From NCBI GenBank assembly GCA_016790575.1, contig JAEUOU010000014.1, positions 1 through 64,000 of the forward strand: a stretch of 64,000 nucleotides of DNA, in the 5' to 3' direction. The notes under the pieces are model-generated. The model ran no database searches. It was not told the DNA's origin and was given only the letters and a program-made list of their open reading frames with translations. This DNA is from Burkholderiaceae bacterium. GTDB lineage: Bacteria > Pseudomonadota > Gammaproteobacteria > Burkholderiales > Burkholderiaceae_C. Every line of letters starts with the position of its first letter. Position 1 is the first letter of the stretch. The position numbers and the translations under genes were made by a program. Of this stretch, positions 25,368 through 33,672 are shown in pieces.

Positions 25368-27575
25368 ATGAGCTGGAAAGGCATCCACCGCTGGTTGGGA
25401 CTGACCGTGGGCACCCTGGCCGTGGTGCTGGGTGTCAGTGGCGCCATGCTGGCGATCGATCCGGTGCAGCAGGCCTGGCAGGCCCCCACCGCACCGGGCG
25501 GTCTGCCGGTGGCCACGCTGGTGGAGCGCGTGACGCGCACGGTTCCAGGCGCTGAGGAAATTCGCCATCTGCCCTCGGGTGCCATCGTGGTGTTCAGCTT
25601 TGCCGGCGACCAGCCGCAGGCGCAGTACGTGGACCCGGCCGATGGACGGGTCCTGGGTGCCTGGCAAGCCTCGGCACTGCCGCGCTGGGTGAAGAACCTG
25701 CACCGCTCGCTGCTGCTGGGCGATGCCGGGCGCTGGGGCGCAGCGGGCACTGCGCTGGCCATGGCCTTGTTGTGCATCTCGGCCCTGGTGCTCTTGCTGC
25801 GGCGCATGGGCGGCTGGCGACAGCTGGCGGCGCGGGTGCGTGGCTCGCTGGCGCAGCGCATCCACGTGGTCGCGGGCCGTGTGGTGCTCCTGGTCCTGTG
25901 CCTGAGCGCGATCACGGCGCTGACCATGAGCGCATCGACGCTGGGGCTGGTGACGCTGGATGCCCGGACCGAACCGGAGGTGCTGTCGGTGATTGCCGGC
26001 CAGCCAGCCTTGCCCGGCGCGCAGCTGGCTGCGCTGCAAACCCTGGTGGTGCAGGATCTGCGCAAGCTGAATTTCCCGGGCGCCGCCGACCCCGAAGACA
26101 CCTGGAAGGTCACCACCACACAGGGGCAGGGCTGGATCGACCGGTACTCGGGCCAGATGCTGGCCTGGCAGGACGCCACCCTGGCTCAGCGCGTCTACGA
26201 CTGGGCCGTGGTGCTGCACACGGGCGAAGCGGCCTGGCCCTGGGCCGTGGTGCTCGGGCTGGTGGGTGCCAGCGTGCTGCTGTTCTGGCTGTCGGGCCTT
26301 GTCATCTGGTGGCAGGCACGCCGCCAGGCACCGCGGATCACGGGGAACACGACCCTGGCGCAGGCCGACGTGCTGATCTTCGTGGCCAGCGAGGGCGGCA
26401 GCACCTGGGGTTTTGCCCAAACGCTGCAGGACGCACTGAAACAGTGCGGCCATCGCGTGCACACCGGCGCGCTGGAACATTTTCAGACCACGGCCGCCAC
26501 ACGGCAGGTGTTTGTGCTGGCAGCCACCTATGGCGAAGGCCAGGCCCCGGCCCACGCCCGCCAGGCGCTGGCCCACATCGCCACACGCACCGCCAGCGCG
26601 GTGCCGGTGACCGTGCTGGGCTTTGGCGACCGGCAGTTCCCGGCCTTCTGCGCCTTCGCCAAGGCACTGGACCAGACGCTGCGCGCACACGCCTGGCCGG
26701 CGCTGCTGCCCCTGGAGTGCATCCACCAGCAATCGGGCCAGCAATTCGCGCGCTGGGGCGTTGCCCTGGCCGAGGCGCTGGGCGAACCCCTGGTGCTGGA
26801 GCATGTGCCACCCGTGCCAGCCACCACGGCGCTCACGCTCATCGGGCGCCAGGACTTCGTCGGTGCCACCGGACAGGCCACCTCGATCCTGCGCTTTGCA
26901 TGGCCTGCACAAGGCCTTGGCGCCCGCCTGCGCGGGCAGGGCTTGGCGCCGTTCGCGGCGGGCGATCTGGTGGGCATCGTGCCGCCCGGCTCGGCCGTGC
27001 CGCGGTACTACTCGCTGGCATCGGGCTGGCAGGACGGGTTTCTGGAAATCTGCGTGCGCCAGATGCCCGGGGGGCTGTGTTCCACGCACCTGCTGGGCCT
27101 GCAGACGGGGGGGCTCATCACCGCCTTCATCCGGCCCAACCCCGGATTTGCTTTGCCACACCAGCGCAAGCCGGTGTTGTTGATCGGGGCGGGCACCGGG
27201 GTTGCTCCGCTGGCGGGCTTCATCCGTCGCAACGACGGGCGAACGCCCATGCACCTGTACTTTGGTGGACGCGACCCGGCGCAGGACTTCTACTTCCACC
27301 CCGACATTCAGCGCTGGCTTGGCGAAGGGCGCCTGGCAACGCTGCACACGGCTTTCTCGCGCGTGCCCGACGGCGGCGGCTATGTGCAGGACGCCCTGCG
27401 CCAAGACGCCGAGTTCGTGCGCAGCCTGGTGGCACAGGGCGCCATCGTGCGTGTGTGCGGCAGCCGGGCCATGGCGCAGGGCGTGGCCGAAGCGCTCGAC
27501 ACGGTGCTGGCGCCACTGCAGCTCAGCGTCGCGAACCTGAAAGCCAGGGAGCGGTATGCCGAAGATGTCTTCTGA
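25368..27575 (+). CDS. PepSY membrane-flavodoxin-ferredoxin reductase fusion (sulfite reductase flavoprotein-like)
   Basis: This 735-aa protein has three parts. Residues 1-325 form a PepSY_TM module with about four membrane helices and conserved WKGIHRWLGL and LHTGEAAWPW histidine-bearing segments. Residues about 330-465 are a flavodoxin domain (IFVASEGGSTWGFAQ, AATYGEGQAP). Residues about 490-735 are an FAD/NAD(P)H reductase domain with RYYSLASG and LLIGAGTGVAPLAGF. It should carry electrons from cytoplasmic NAD(P)H across the inner membrane. The next gene overlaps its end by 20 bp. Confidence 0.87.
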   Translation: MSWKGIHRWLGLTVGTLAVVLGVSGAMLAIDPVQQAWQAPTAPGGLPVATLVERVTRTVPGAEEIRHLPSGAIVVFSFAGDQPQAQYVDPADGRVLGAWQASALPRWVKNLHRSLLLGDAGRWGAAGTALAMALLCISALVLLLRRMGGWRQLAARVRGSLAQRIHVVAGRVVLLVLCLSAITALTMSASTLGLVTLDARTEPEVLSVIAGQPALPGAQLAALQTLVVQDLRKLNFPGAADPEDTWKVTTTQGQGWIDRYSGQMLAWQDATLAQRVYDWAVVLHTGEAAWPWAVVLGLVGASVLLFWLSGLVIWWQARRQAPRITGNTTLAQADVLIFVASEGGSTWGFAQTLQDALKQCGHRVHTGALEHFQTTAATRQVFVLAATYGEGQAPAHARQALAHIATRTASAVPVTVLGFGDRQFPAFCAFAKALDQTLRAHAWPALLPLECIHQQSGQQFARWGVALAEALGEPLVLEHVPPVPATTALTLIGRQDFVGATGQATSILRFAWPAQGLGARLRGQGLAPFAAGDLVGIVPPGSAVPRYYSLASGWQDGFLEICVRQMPGGLCSTHLLGLQTGGLITAFIRPNPGFALPHQRKPVLLIGAGTGVAPLAGFIRRNDGRTPMHLYFGGRDPAQDFYFHPDIQRWLGEGRLATLHTAFSRVPDGGGYVQDALRQDAEFVRSLVAQGAIVRVCGSRAMAQGVAEALDTVLAPLQLSVANLKARERYAEDVF

Positions 27576-28521
27576 ATCCGCTGCGCCGTGCCATCGCACC
27601 ACCCTGCATGGCCCGACCATGGGCACACGCTGGTCGGTCCGTGTTGATGCCGAAAACACGGTCGACCTGGCGGCCCTGCGACTGGACCTCGCCCGAGCGG
27701 TGGAGCAGGTGGACGCACAGATGTCCCCCTGGAAGCCGGACAGCGATCTCCTGCGCCTCAACCGCGCACCGGTGGGCGACTGGGTGGACCTGCCGATGCA
27801 GACCATGGAGGTGCTGGCCTGTGCGCTCGAAGTCCACCGCCTGAGCGCGGGCGCGTTCGACCCCTGCGTGGGCCCACTGGTCGATGCCTGGGGCTTTGGC
27901 GCCGTGCGCGAGACCCCCGATCCGGAAGCGATCCGCATGGCGCGGCAGCCCACACCACACCATGCGAACGGCTGCCTGGAGCTGGACAGTCGCGCAGGCC
28001 GGGCCCGAAAGCACGATCCCGTGCAGCTCGACCTGTGCGGCATTGCCAAGGGCTACGCGGTGGACCGCATGGTCAGCGTGCTGCAACAGCATGGTGTGCG
28101 GCATGCGCTGGCGTCGCTGGATGGTGAGCTGCGCGCTTTGGGTCCGCAGGCCAGCGGTGCGCCGTGGGCGGTGGCGCTCGAACGCCCAGAGGCCGGGCGC
28201 CGCGCGGCGCACGGTGTCATCGAACTCGATGACGTGGCGGTGGCCACCTCGGGCGACTACCGACGTTTTCTGCAAGTGGGCGATACCCGCCTGGCCCACA
28301 CCATGGACCCCCGCCGCCGTGCGCCGGTGAACAACGCCGTGGCTTCGGTCACCGTGCTGGCGAGCAGCTGCATGCAGGCCGATGCCTGGGCCACGGCCCT
28401 GCTGGTGGCAGGCCCCGACGACGGACTTGCCATGGCACAGCGCATGGGGTTGGATGTGCTCTTTCTGCTGCGCCGCGCCGAAGGCCTGATCGAGGTGGGA
28501 CTGGGCCGGTTGGGCCACTAG
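27556..28521 (+). CDS. apbE: FAD:protein FMN transferase (ApbE)
   Basis: This 321-aa ApbE enzyme attaches FMN to Ser/Thr of target proteins using FAD and Mg2+. Family marks are GPTMGTRWSV near the N-terminus, DLCGIAKGYAVDRM (family norm DLGGIAKG), ATSGDYRRF and the metal-site segment ADAWATALLVAG. No obvious signal peptide is seen, so its compartment is uncertain. It overlaps the flavoreductase gene. The DUF2271 protein two genes upstream is the likely target. Confidence 0.9.
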   Translation: MPKMSSESAAPCHRTTLHGPTMGTRWSVRVDAENTVDLAALRLDLARAVEQVDAQMSPWKPDSDLLRLNRAPVGDWVDLPMQTMEVLACALEVHRLSAGAFDPCVGPLVDAWGFGAVRETPDPEAIRMARQPTPHHANGCLELDSRAGRARKHDPVQLDLCGIAKGYAVDRMVSVLQQHGVRHALASLDGELRALGPQASGAPWAVALERPEAGRRAAHGVIELDDVAVATSGDYRRFLQVGDTRLAHTMDPRRRAPVNNAVASVTVLASSCMQADAWATALLVAGPDDGLAMAQRMGLDVLFLLRRAEGLIEVGLGRLGH

Positions 28522-28581
28522 CGGCGTTCGGCGACGCGGCCACCGGCAGCGCAACCCCGGCGCCCGGCCGGGCCCTGCGGC

Positions 28582-28899
28582 GTGCTGGCGGCGCCTGCAA
28601 CAACGACCGCTGGGCTGGCGGCCCTTTCGGGTCGCCGATTCGAGCGCGTCGGCTTCATCAACCCGCGCTTTGACCAGAAGTTTCCGGACAGCAGGGAACC
28701 CGACCCCGAACGGGCCGCGCCGTTCAGCGACCAGGAACTGGTGGAAAAAGCCGGCACCCAGGGCGTGGAACTGCTCAGCTGCCTGGCCATGCGCGGCGCC
28801 CTCGCGGCCGGCGGCGCCAGCGTGAAGAAGGTGCACGGCAACGACCACATCCCGATCGCGAACACCGCGACCGGGCTGCTGGGGCGGGAGGTGGTGTGA
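28582..28899 (+). pseudogene. degenerate duplicate of the ligB 3' end
   Basis: From about base 28635 the frame matches the last roughly 85 residues of LigB (VEKAGTQGVELL, then KKVHGNDHIPIANTATGLL), with many substitutions earlier (NPRFDQKFPDSRE against NKRFDLQFLDSME). The N-terminal two thirds of LigB, with both iron-binding histidines, are absent. The homology continues past the stop into the same palindrome, repeat and terminator as at 21067-21123. No promoter or full domain is present, so it is nonfunctional. Confidence 0.82.
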
Positions 28900-28920
28900 G
28901 GGGGTGAGGCCCGCCCTGAT

Positions 28921-28964
28921 TTGCTATTGAGTCCATAGCAAAAAGCGACCATTCCGTGCTGGGG
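28921..28964 (+). repeat. dispersed repeat copy 6 with TTGCTAT/ATAGCAA palindrome
   Basis: Near-identical to copy 5: TTGCTAT-7-ATAGCAA followed by AAAAGCGACCATTCCGTGCT and GGG. It follows the ligB fragment exactly as copy 5 follows intact ligB. Confidence 0.82.
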
Positions 28965-28977
28965 AGGTCGCTTTTTT
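28945..28977 (+). terminator. terminator-like hairpin of the duplicated ligB end
   Basis: GCGACC pairs with GGTCGC and is followed by TTTTTT. The stem is two pairs shorter than the ligAB terminator, but it could still end transcription of the apbE operon. Confidence 0.65.
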
Positions 28978-29196
28978 ATTGGGATTTTGGCGGTGGAAGG
29001 GTGGCTTGGGCGGTTTGGGCTGGCGGGGTGGGTGACGGGGCTGTGGTGATGGGGCTTCGGTGATGGGGCGCGGGCCTGCGGGGCGCGGTGCGGTGTGGGG
29101 GTACTGCGTTTGGGGAGACTTTTGGGCAGCGGGAGCGGACCTTCGTTCAGCCTCGGCAGGGACGACGCAATTTCGCATCCATTCAGGCCGGCGGTA

Positions 29197-30021
29197 CTAG
29201 GGCGACCAGAAGATCTGCTCAAAGGAGATCTGGCACGTCAGCCGAAATTCCTCTGGATCGATCGCGCGGTCCTGCGGAATCCGCACCGCGGTGCGAATGG
29301 TGTCGTCAACCTTGGAGAAGGCCTCGGCAGCGGCCTTTTGGACGATTTCGCTGTGGTCGCCGTATTGATCGAGTTGCGACTTCACCGTCTGGTGCCATGA
29401 GGCGTTGAACTCAGGCAATAGATTGGCGAAGGCCTGAAGCGTATCGTGGATATACAGGAGGTCCTGTGCGCGTTTGCTTGCGTTGCGCTCCTTCTGAATA
29501 AGAAACTTCTGAACCATGAAGCACAGCGGGTTGACGACCCGGATGTCCACCGGCGCCGGGAGCGGAATTGCGTTGTCGGGGCCGACCGTGATCACCCACG
29601 GGTCTACCAGCAAGATGTCGAGGTGTCGGATCTTCTGGGCCGAAATGCCCGCTGCGGTCATGGTGGCGTCGAGTTCTCCACTGCGCCTGTAGCCACTGCC
29701 CGCCAAGGGGGTGAGGAACTCCACGTAGAAGCCGCTTCCTTTGTCACCCAGGGAGTAGTGCGCGACGGGGGGACGGAGCTCTCCAGCCAATTCCTCTTTG
29801 AAGCCATGCTCGATCAGCGCTGCCCGGATGTCACCTTCCAGCGGGGCTTTGTTGGCAAATGCCAGGTCACTGTCCTTGGTGAATACGGGCTGGTAGGCCA
29901 GTTGATTGGCTCGCGGGTCCAGGCGGTGTACGCGATGTGCCCAGCCACCGATGAAGATCAGCTGAGCGCGCCACGCATCCAGGGCCTGGACCAGTGTCGC
30001 AAATGCGGCCAGGTCATTCAT
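29197..30021 (-). CDS. AbiEii-like nucleotidyltransferase (toxin)
   Basis: This is a 274-aa nucleotidyltransferase-fold protein. GG-W at residues 25-27 (FIGGWAHR) and Asp50-x-Asp52 (FTKDSDLAF) form the nucleotide/metal site. The C-terminal helical half is typical of AbiEii/AbiGii proteins. Its ATG directly abuts the stop of the upstream gene, giving a two-gene operon. Type IV TA and abortive-infection roles are known for AbiE; here the role is inferred. Base composition is less GC-rich than its neighbours, suggesting acquisition. Confidence 0.75.
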   Translation of the reverse strand: MNDLAAFATLVQALDAWRAQLIFIGGWAHRVHRLDPRANQLAYQPVFTKDSDLAFANKAPLEGDIRAALIEHGFKEELAGELRPPVAHYSLGDKGSGFYVEFLTPLAGSGYRRSGELDATMTAAGISAQKIRHLDILLVDPWVITVGPDNAIPLPAPVDIRVVNPLCFMVQKFLIQKERNASKRAQDLLYIHDTLQAFANLLPEFNASWHQTVKSQLDQYGDHSEIVQKAAAEAFSKVDDTIRTAVRIPQDRAIDPEEFRLTCQISFEQIFWSP

Positions 30022-31176
30022 TCAGCGAGCTCCGTCCAGGAGATGCGGTCGCAGGACCTGGTTGTAGATCACCGCCGCTTGCTCTTCACCGCGAGTCGGG
30101 TGACCGGCGACGTCCAACCACGTCTGAATGACGTCGGCACACCCCATCCCGTCGCGCATGACCGCACCGCGGAATGTCGACTGAGGAGAGGCTGCTTCCC
30201 TCACGATGAGATCGGGAGCTCCGCCCGGCGTGGCGACCAGGCCGCGCCACATTTTGTCTTCCAGGCGCGATAGTCTGGGGACATACACGTGTGGCGGAAC
30301 GCCGCTGACATGGCCCAGGCGCAACTCGTTGGCTGCCGAGAACAATCCAAGACAGATCTGCCTGGGGTCCGAGAGCAGAAGTTGGTGCAACTGCTTTTCT
30401 ACGGACGCCTTGAGGACGAAGCGCATGGGCATCTGAATGGGACTTTTCATCGATGCCGCTTGCCATCGGCGCAGCAACTCTTCGCGACGGACCAGCCGGA
30501 GCGTGGGCGAGGATTCATCCAGGTAGCCTTCCAGTCGCAATTGCTGCAACAACCTGGAGGCGCTCATCGTTGAGACGCCGGCGGCTTGCGCAAACTCGGC
30601 ACCGGTCCGGAACGGATCTCTCGGGGCTTTGAGCAGCTCAGGTGGCAGGTCAGACGCCAAAAGAACCTTGAGCATCCATTGATTCAGGTCCGAGAAGAGA
30701 TTGACCTGGGCCCCAACCGGGGAAGTTTGGCGCCGTGAGGGAGCGGACGGCGCCGCGTTGAGGGCGTTCAGTTCGAGACCGGGATCGCGGAAATAGCGCG
30801 CTCCGCTCTTCGTCACAAGGCCGATGGCCGTACTGGAGGCGTAGTTGTCAACAAAGGTGCCGACTTGGCCGATCAGCGTTTCTGATGCGTCTTCCAGGTA
30901 GATGATCGCCAGCGGCTGAGCGCCGGGGGTGGCGCTCGCGTAGGTCTGAGCTTGCAGGATGGCTTGCGCGAGCAGCGGGATGACGCGATCCACCCGGCCT
31001 TCTGCAGGTGCCTTGATCTCTACCGTCAATCGCCGCAAGCCGCGTTGGATCTGCAGAGCTGGTCCCGGCTGGCGCCCCGGCTCTTCCATTTCGACTTGCC
31101 ATCCGTTGGCGTCAAAAAGGCCAGCCAAGTCAGCAGCGGCCTCTTGGCAACGGTTCTTCCGGGGCAGGTGGAGCAT
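30022..31176 (-). CDS. AbiEi-like winged-helix antitoxin with extra N-terminal domain
   Basis: This is a 384-aa protein. Residues 1-125 look like a PD-(D/E)XK-type fold remnant (ALQIQRG then LTVEIKAPAEG, Glu53 and Lys55). A winged helix lies at about 195-235 (GAEFAQAAGVSTMSASRLLQ), and the C-terminal half resembles AbiEi-type antitoxins. A 10-bp inverted repeat around a TATA-like centre lies just upstream, consistent with autorepression. Size exceeds simple AbiEi proteins. The nuclease-like reading of the N-terminus is tentative. Confidence 0.6.
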   Translation of the reverse strand: MLHLPRKNRCQEAAADLAGLFDANGWQVEMEEPGRQPGPALQIQRGLRRLTVEIKAPAEGRVDRVIPLLAQAILQAQTYASATPGAQPLAIIYLEDASETLIGQVGTFVDNYASSTAIGLVTKSGARYFRDPGLELNALNAAPSAPSRRQTSPVGAQVNLFSDLNQWMLKVLLASDLPPELLKAPRDPFRTGAEFAQAAGVSTMSASRLLQQLRLEGYLDESSPTLRLVRREELLRRWQAASMKSPIQMPMRFVLKASVEKQLHQLLLSDPRQICLGLFSAANELRLGHVSGVPPHVYVPRLSRLEDKMWRGLVATPGGAPDLIVREAASPQSTFRGAVMRDGMGCADVIQTWLDVAGHPTRGEEQAAVIYNQVLRPHLLDGAR

Positions 31177-31195
31177 CGTGAATCATGCGAAAAAA

Positions 31196-31229
31196 TAACA
31201 CGGCCATTGTATATAAAAAGGCCGTGTTA
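31196..31229. promoter_or_regulatory. 10-bp inverted repeat operator of the AbiE-like operon
   Basis: TAACACGGCC (31196-31205) and GGCCGTGTTA (31220-31229) are perfect arms around a 14-nt AT-rich centre containing TATA. They lie 20 bp before the operon's ATG. AbiEi-type antitoxins repress their promoters through such inverted repeats. Confidence 0.7.
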
Positions 31230-31441
31230 GCTACCTTGGTCATGGTAAATCACAACAGAAACGGGGTTTTGCAGGCGAGGCAGAGCGCTATCACAGTCCT
31301 GTTGTCCTTAGAAGCGCCGACAGGCTGCCTGTGCCTTCATGTCCGCTCCCAGCCTGTAACAGCCACGGACCCATGGTTGATCACCTGCATACCAGATCGA
31401 TCCGCTCTCCCTTGAACAGCCCTCCCGAAACTCCTGTTTCG

Positions 31442-31472
31442 ATAGCATAAAACGACCATTCCAAGATGGGAA
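31442..31472 (+). repeat. dispersed repeat copy 7 (diverged)
   Basis: ATAGCATAAAACGACC plus ATTCCAAGATGGG. The GGGTAT end is degraded but spacing and orientation are kept. Confidence 0.6.
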
Positions 31473-31557
31473 CTGGCCAAATTCATCCGAAATTTCGCCG
31501 CCACCACCGCCCAGCCGCCGTCACCGGCCGTCAGATCCCCCGAGCAGACCCCCCACC

Positions 31558-32178
31558 TCAGTCCCGCCCCGGTCCGTCCGGCGGAACACCACCCCCGGGT
31601 TGGCGCGTCTCGTCCTCATACTGCCGCCGCAGCCGCGCCAGGCCCTGGCGGAAGGCTTCGGCGTCGCCGTGGTCGAAGAACCTGGGGTAACGGCCGTGCG
31701 CGTCGCGGATGCGGCGGGCGTGTTTGATCGGGCACCAGTACTGCTCGGTCCGTGCGGCCACCTCGCGGGTGTAGGCCGCCACGCCGTTGCCGTAGGAGCA
31801 GTAAAAGCAGTTGAACTTTTCGATCGCGTTCAGGTAGGGCAGATCTTCGCGGTCGAACACCAGGTAGTCGGCGCGCCGCACCTTGGGAATGCGGTACACC
31901 GGGAAACACACCGCCTGGTAGAGCGTGACGAACAGGTCCATCAGCACAAACGGAATCCAGCCCAGGTAGATCACCGGCGCGGTGATCACCGCCAGCAGGC
32001 TGGAGCGCCGCAGAAAGCGGAACAGCCCGATCTTGTAGCGCCGCTGCTGGCGCGACAGGTCGCCCGCCAGCGCCTGGCGCCGCGCCTCCCAGACGCTGCG
32101 CTGCTGGTGATATTCGTCTTCAACCTCTTCCTGCAGCGCGCGGATACGCGCCAGCAGCTCGTCCAGATGGGTTTGCAT
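31558..32178 (-). CDS. conserved membrane protein with coiled-coil N-terminus
   Basis: This is a 206-aa protein. Residues 1-45 form an amphipathic coiled coil (LARIRALQEEVEDEYHQQRS). One or two hydrophobic segments follow (LLAVITAPVIYLGWIPFVLM), then a conserved soluble part with FNCFYCSYGNGVAAY and WCPIKHARRIRDAH, whose Cys and His residues could bind metal. I recognise it as a widespread proteobacterial conserved hypothetical but know no function. The start at 32178 removes 18 unlikely residues of the longer frame. Confidence 0.7.
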   Translation of the reverse strand: MQTHLDELLARIRALQEEVEDEYHQQRSVWEARRQALAGDLSRQQRRYKIGLFRFLRRSSLLAVITAPVIYLGWIPFVLMDLFVTLYQAVCFPVYRIPKVRRADYLVFDREDLPYLNAIEKFNCFYCSYGNGVAAYTREVAARTEQYWCPIKHARRIRDAHGRYPRFFDHGDAEAFRQGLARLRRQYEDETRQPGGGVPPDGPGRD

Positions 32179-32483
32179 GGTGTGGCCTCCGATCTCGGGT
32201 TGCGAAGAGCGCCGGGGGGGGCGGCGCCGCAAGGGGACTCAAAGGTCCGATCTGGGGGCGAATCGCTTCGCCAAAAGCAGAAAATTTCGACGAGACACTT
32301 CGGGAATATGCGCGTGCAGCCGGAACTTGCGCGGGCGGCGGGAAGGGGCGATGGCCGCCGTCCGGCTTTCCGCCAGCGGGATCGAACCCGTGGCTTGAAG
32401 ACGGATCGCAAGCTTGGAAGGCTTTGACGCGCCGCATGCCGGGGTGTGGTCAGATGAACGCCCGTGGCGCGGTGGCAAGCGGG
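32179..32483. other. intergenic region, no gene seen
   Basis: About 305 bp between two minus-strand genes. A GGGATCGAACCC stretch near 32377 resembles a tRNA T-arm, but no cloverleaf can be drawn. I see nothing else. Confidence 0.5.
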
Positions 32484-33545
32484 CTAAGGTTCGCGCTTTT
32501 CGAATCGGGCAAGAAGGCCGGCGTTGTCCCGTGGCCAGGCATCCATCGCCTGATGATCGCGCGCAGGTATCGCGTTCAAGAAGGCCAGCGCCAATTGGCG
32601 GGTGGCGATTTTTACCTTGGGGTTCAGGTCCAGCCCGCCGGTGGCTGCGCGGTCGGTGAAGATGCTGTGCGACCCGCCGTTGAAAACGGCAAGGACCTTG
32701 GGAGCCCCACGTTCGCTGCCGATGGCCTGGAAAATGTCCACCCGATCCTGGAGGCCCGAGAAGTAGCCGGGGATCTGGATCACGTCTTCGGTGGCGGTGA
32801 TGTGAAGCGTCGGAATGTCAATGCTGCCAAGGATTCGCTTGGGATCGCCCTGGTCGTACAAGCGGGGCGCTGAAATGAGGATGGCCGCGCTGATTCGGGG
32901 GTCTTGCAATGACACGGTTCGCCCTTGCTGCTCGAACTGCGCCCCTGCAATCAGCATGGAGGTATTGGCGCCATAGGAATGACCGGCGGCGGCGATTCGC
33001 CGGGTGTCGAACAGTGCGCCCACTGGGGCAGCCAGGATCGTATCGAGCGAATAGCGAAGGTCCTGCACGCGATGGAGCGCCTCAGCAGCTTGCGCCGCGT
33101 CGCTCAAGCGGGCCGTCAGCGCAAACGGATTGCCCCGCCATATCTGACGGTCACTGCCCACATGCTGCACGTGCAGGCTGCCATACCCGTGCGCGGCGAA
33201 GTACTGACCAAGATAGCGGTAGCCGTCCCTGGAGCCGCCGATTCCGTGCGAAAAGACGACCAGAGGGACCGACCCCACCGCAGGCTTTCCGGCGGGCAGA
33301 TACAGTTTCGCGGGCACTTGTCGCTGGCGCTCGCTGTCGAACCAATCGAAGTTTTGTGCGGTGAACCGCGACGCGTCCACTGCCAAAGCTTCTGGAGCGG
33401 GTGAAGCGGAGATTGCGACCGTTTGCCCGGCCTCTTGAGCGCGCGGGCCGTCCAGACTGACTGCGGCGACACAGACGCCCAGCAGACCCGCGACCCAGAG
33501 CCTGTGACGTTGGCGGCCGGTGTGTGTCGAATGATCGGATTTCAT
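32484..33545 (-). CDS. exported alpha/beta hydrolase (PAF-acetylhydrolase/dienelactone hydrolase-like)
   Basis: This is a 353-aa protein with a signal peptide (WVAGLLGVCVAAVSLDG). VVFSHGIGGSRDGYRYL gives the oxyanion region and AAGHSYGANTSML the nucleophile elbow. The layout parallels the 332-aa enzyme at 5507-6505 (both have SHGxGG-x-RDG), so the two are probably distant paralogs. The ATG at 33545 puts the signal at the N-terminus. Substrate unknown. Confidence 0.75.
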   Translation of the reverse strand: MKSDHSTHTGRQRHRLWVAGLLGVCVAAVSLDGPRAQEAGQTVAISASPAPEALAVDASRFTAQNFDWFDSERQRQVPAKLYLPAGKPAVGSVPLVVFSHGIGGSRDGYRYLGQYFAAHGYGSLHVQHVGSDRQIWRGNPFALTARLSDAAQAAEALHRVQDLRYSLDTILAAPVGALFDTRRIAAAGHSYGANTSMLIAGAQFEQQGRTVSLQDPRISAAILISAPRLYDQGDPKRILGSIDIPTLHITATEDVIQIPGYFSGLQDRVDIFQAIGSERGAPKVLAVFNGGSHSIFTDRAATGGLDLNPKVKIATRQLALAFLNAIPARDHQAMDAWPRDNAGLLARFEKREP

Positions 33546-33672
33546 AAGGTGGAGAAATCGTAACGCCGGCACCAGGGTGCCAGGCCCAGGCACCTCAATG
33601 ACCTCATTGCCGGCTGGAAAACCGCGTGAACGGGCGCCTTGCTGGGTTCGGCGGCGCCCCTCCTCAGCTCTG

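Larger units (their letters stand above)
31177..31557. other. intergenic region with operator and repeat copy 7
   Basis: 381 bp without a gene. The AT-rich first 60 bp contain the promoter/operator of the AbiE-like pair, and copy 7 of the dispersed repeat is at 31442. Nothing recognisable lies between about 31240 and 31440. Confidence 0.6.

Noticed and set aside
28990-29196. G-rich skewed stretch after the ligB fragment as a possible regulatory RNA
   Set aside because: The skew is simple low-complexity G/T-rich sequence, with no promoter, terminator or clear fold.
32340-32420. tRNA-like GGGATCGAACCC segment near a minus-strand gene
   Set aside because: The T-arm-like palindrome has a six-base loop, and no acceptor, anticodon or D arms can be paired around it.
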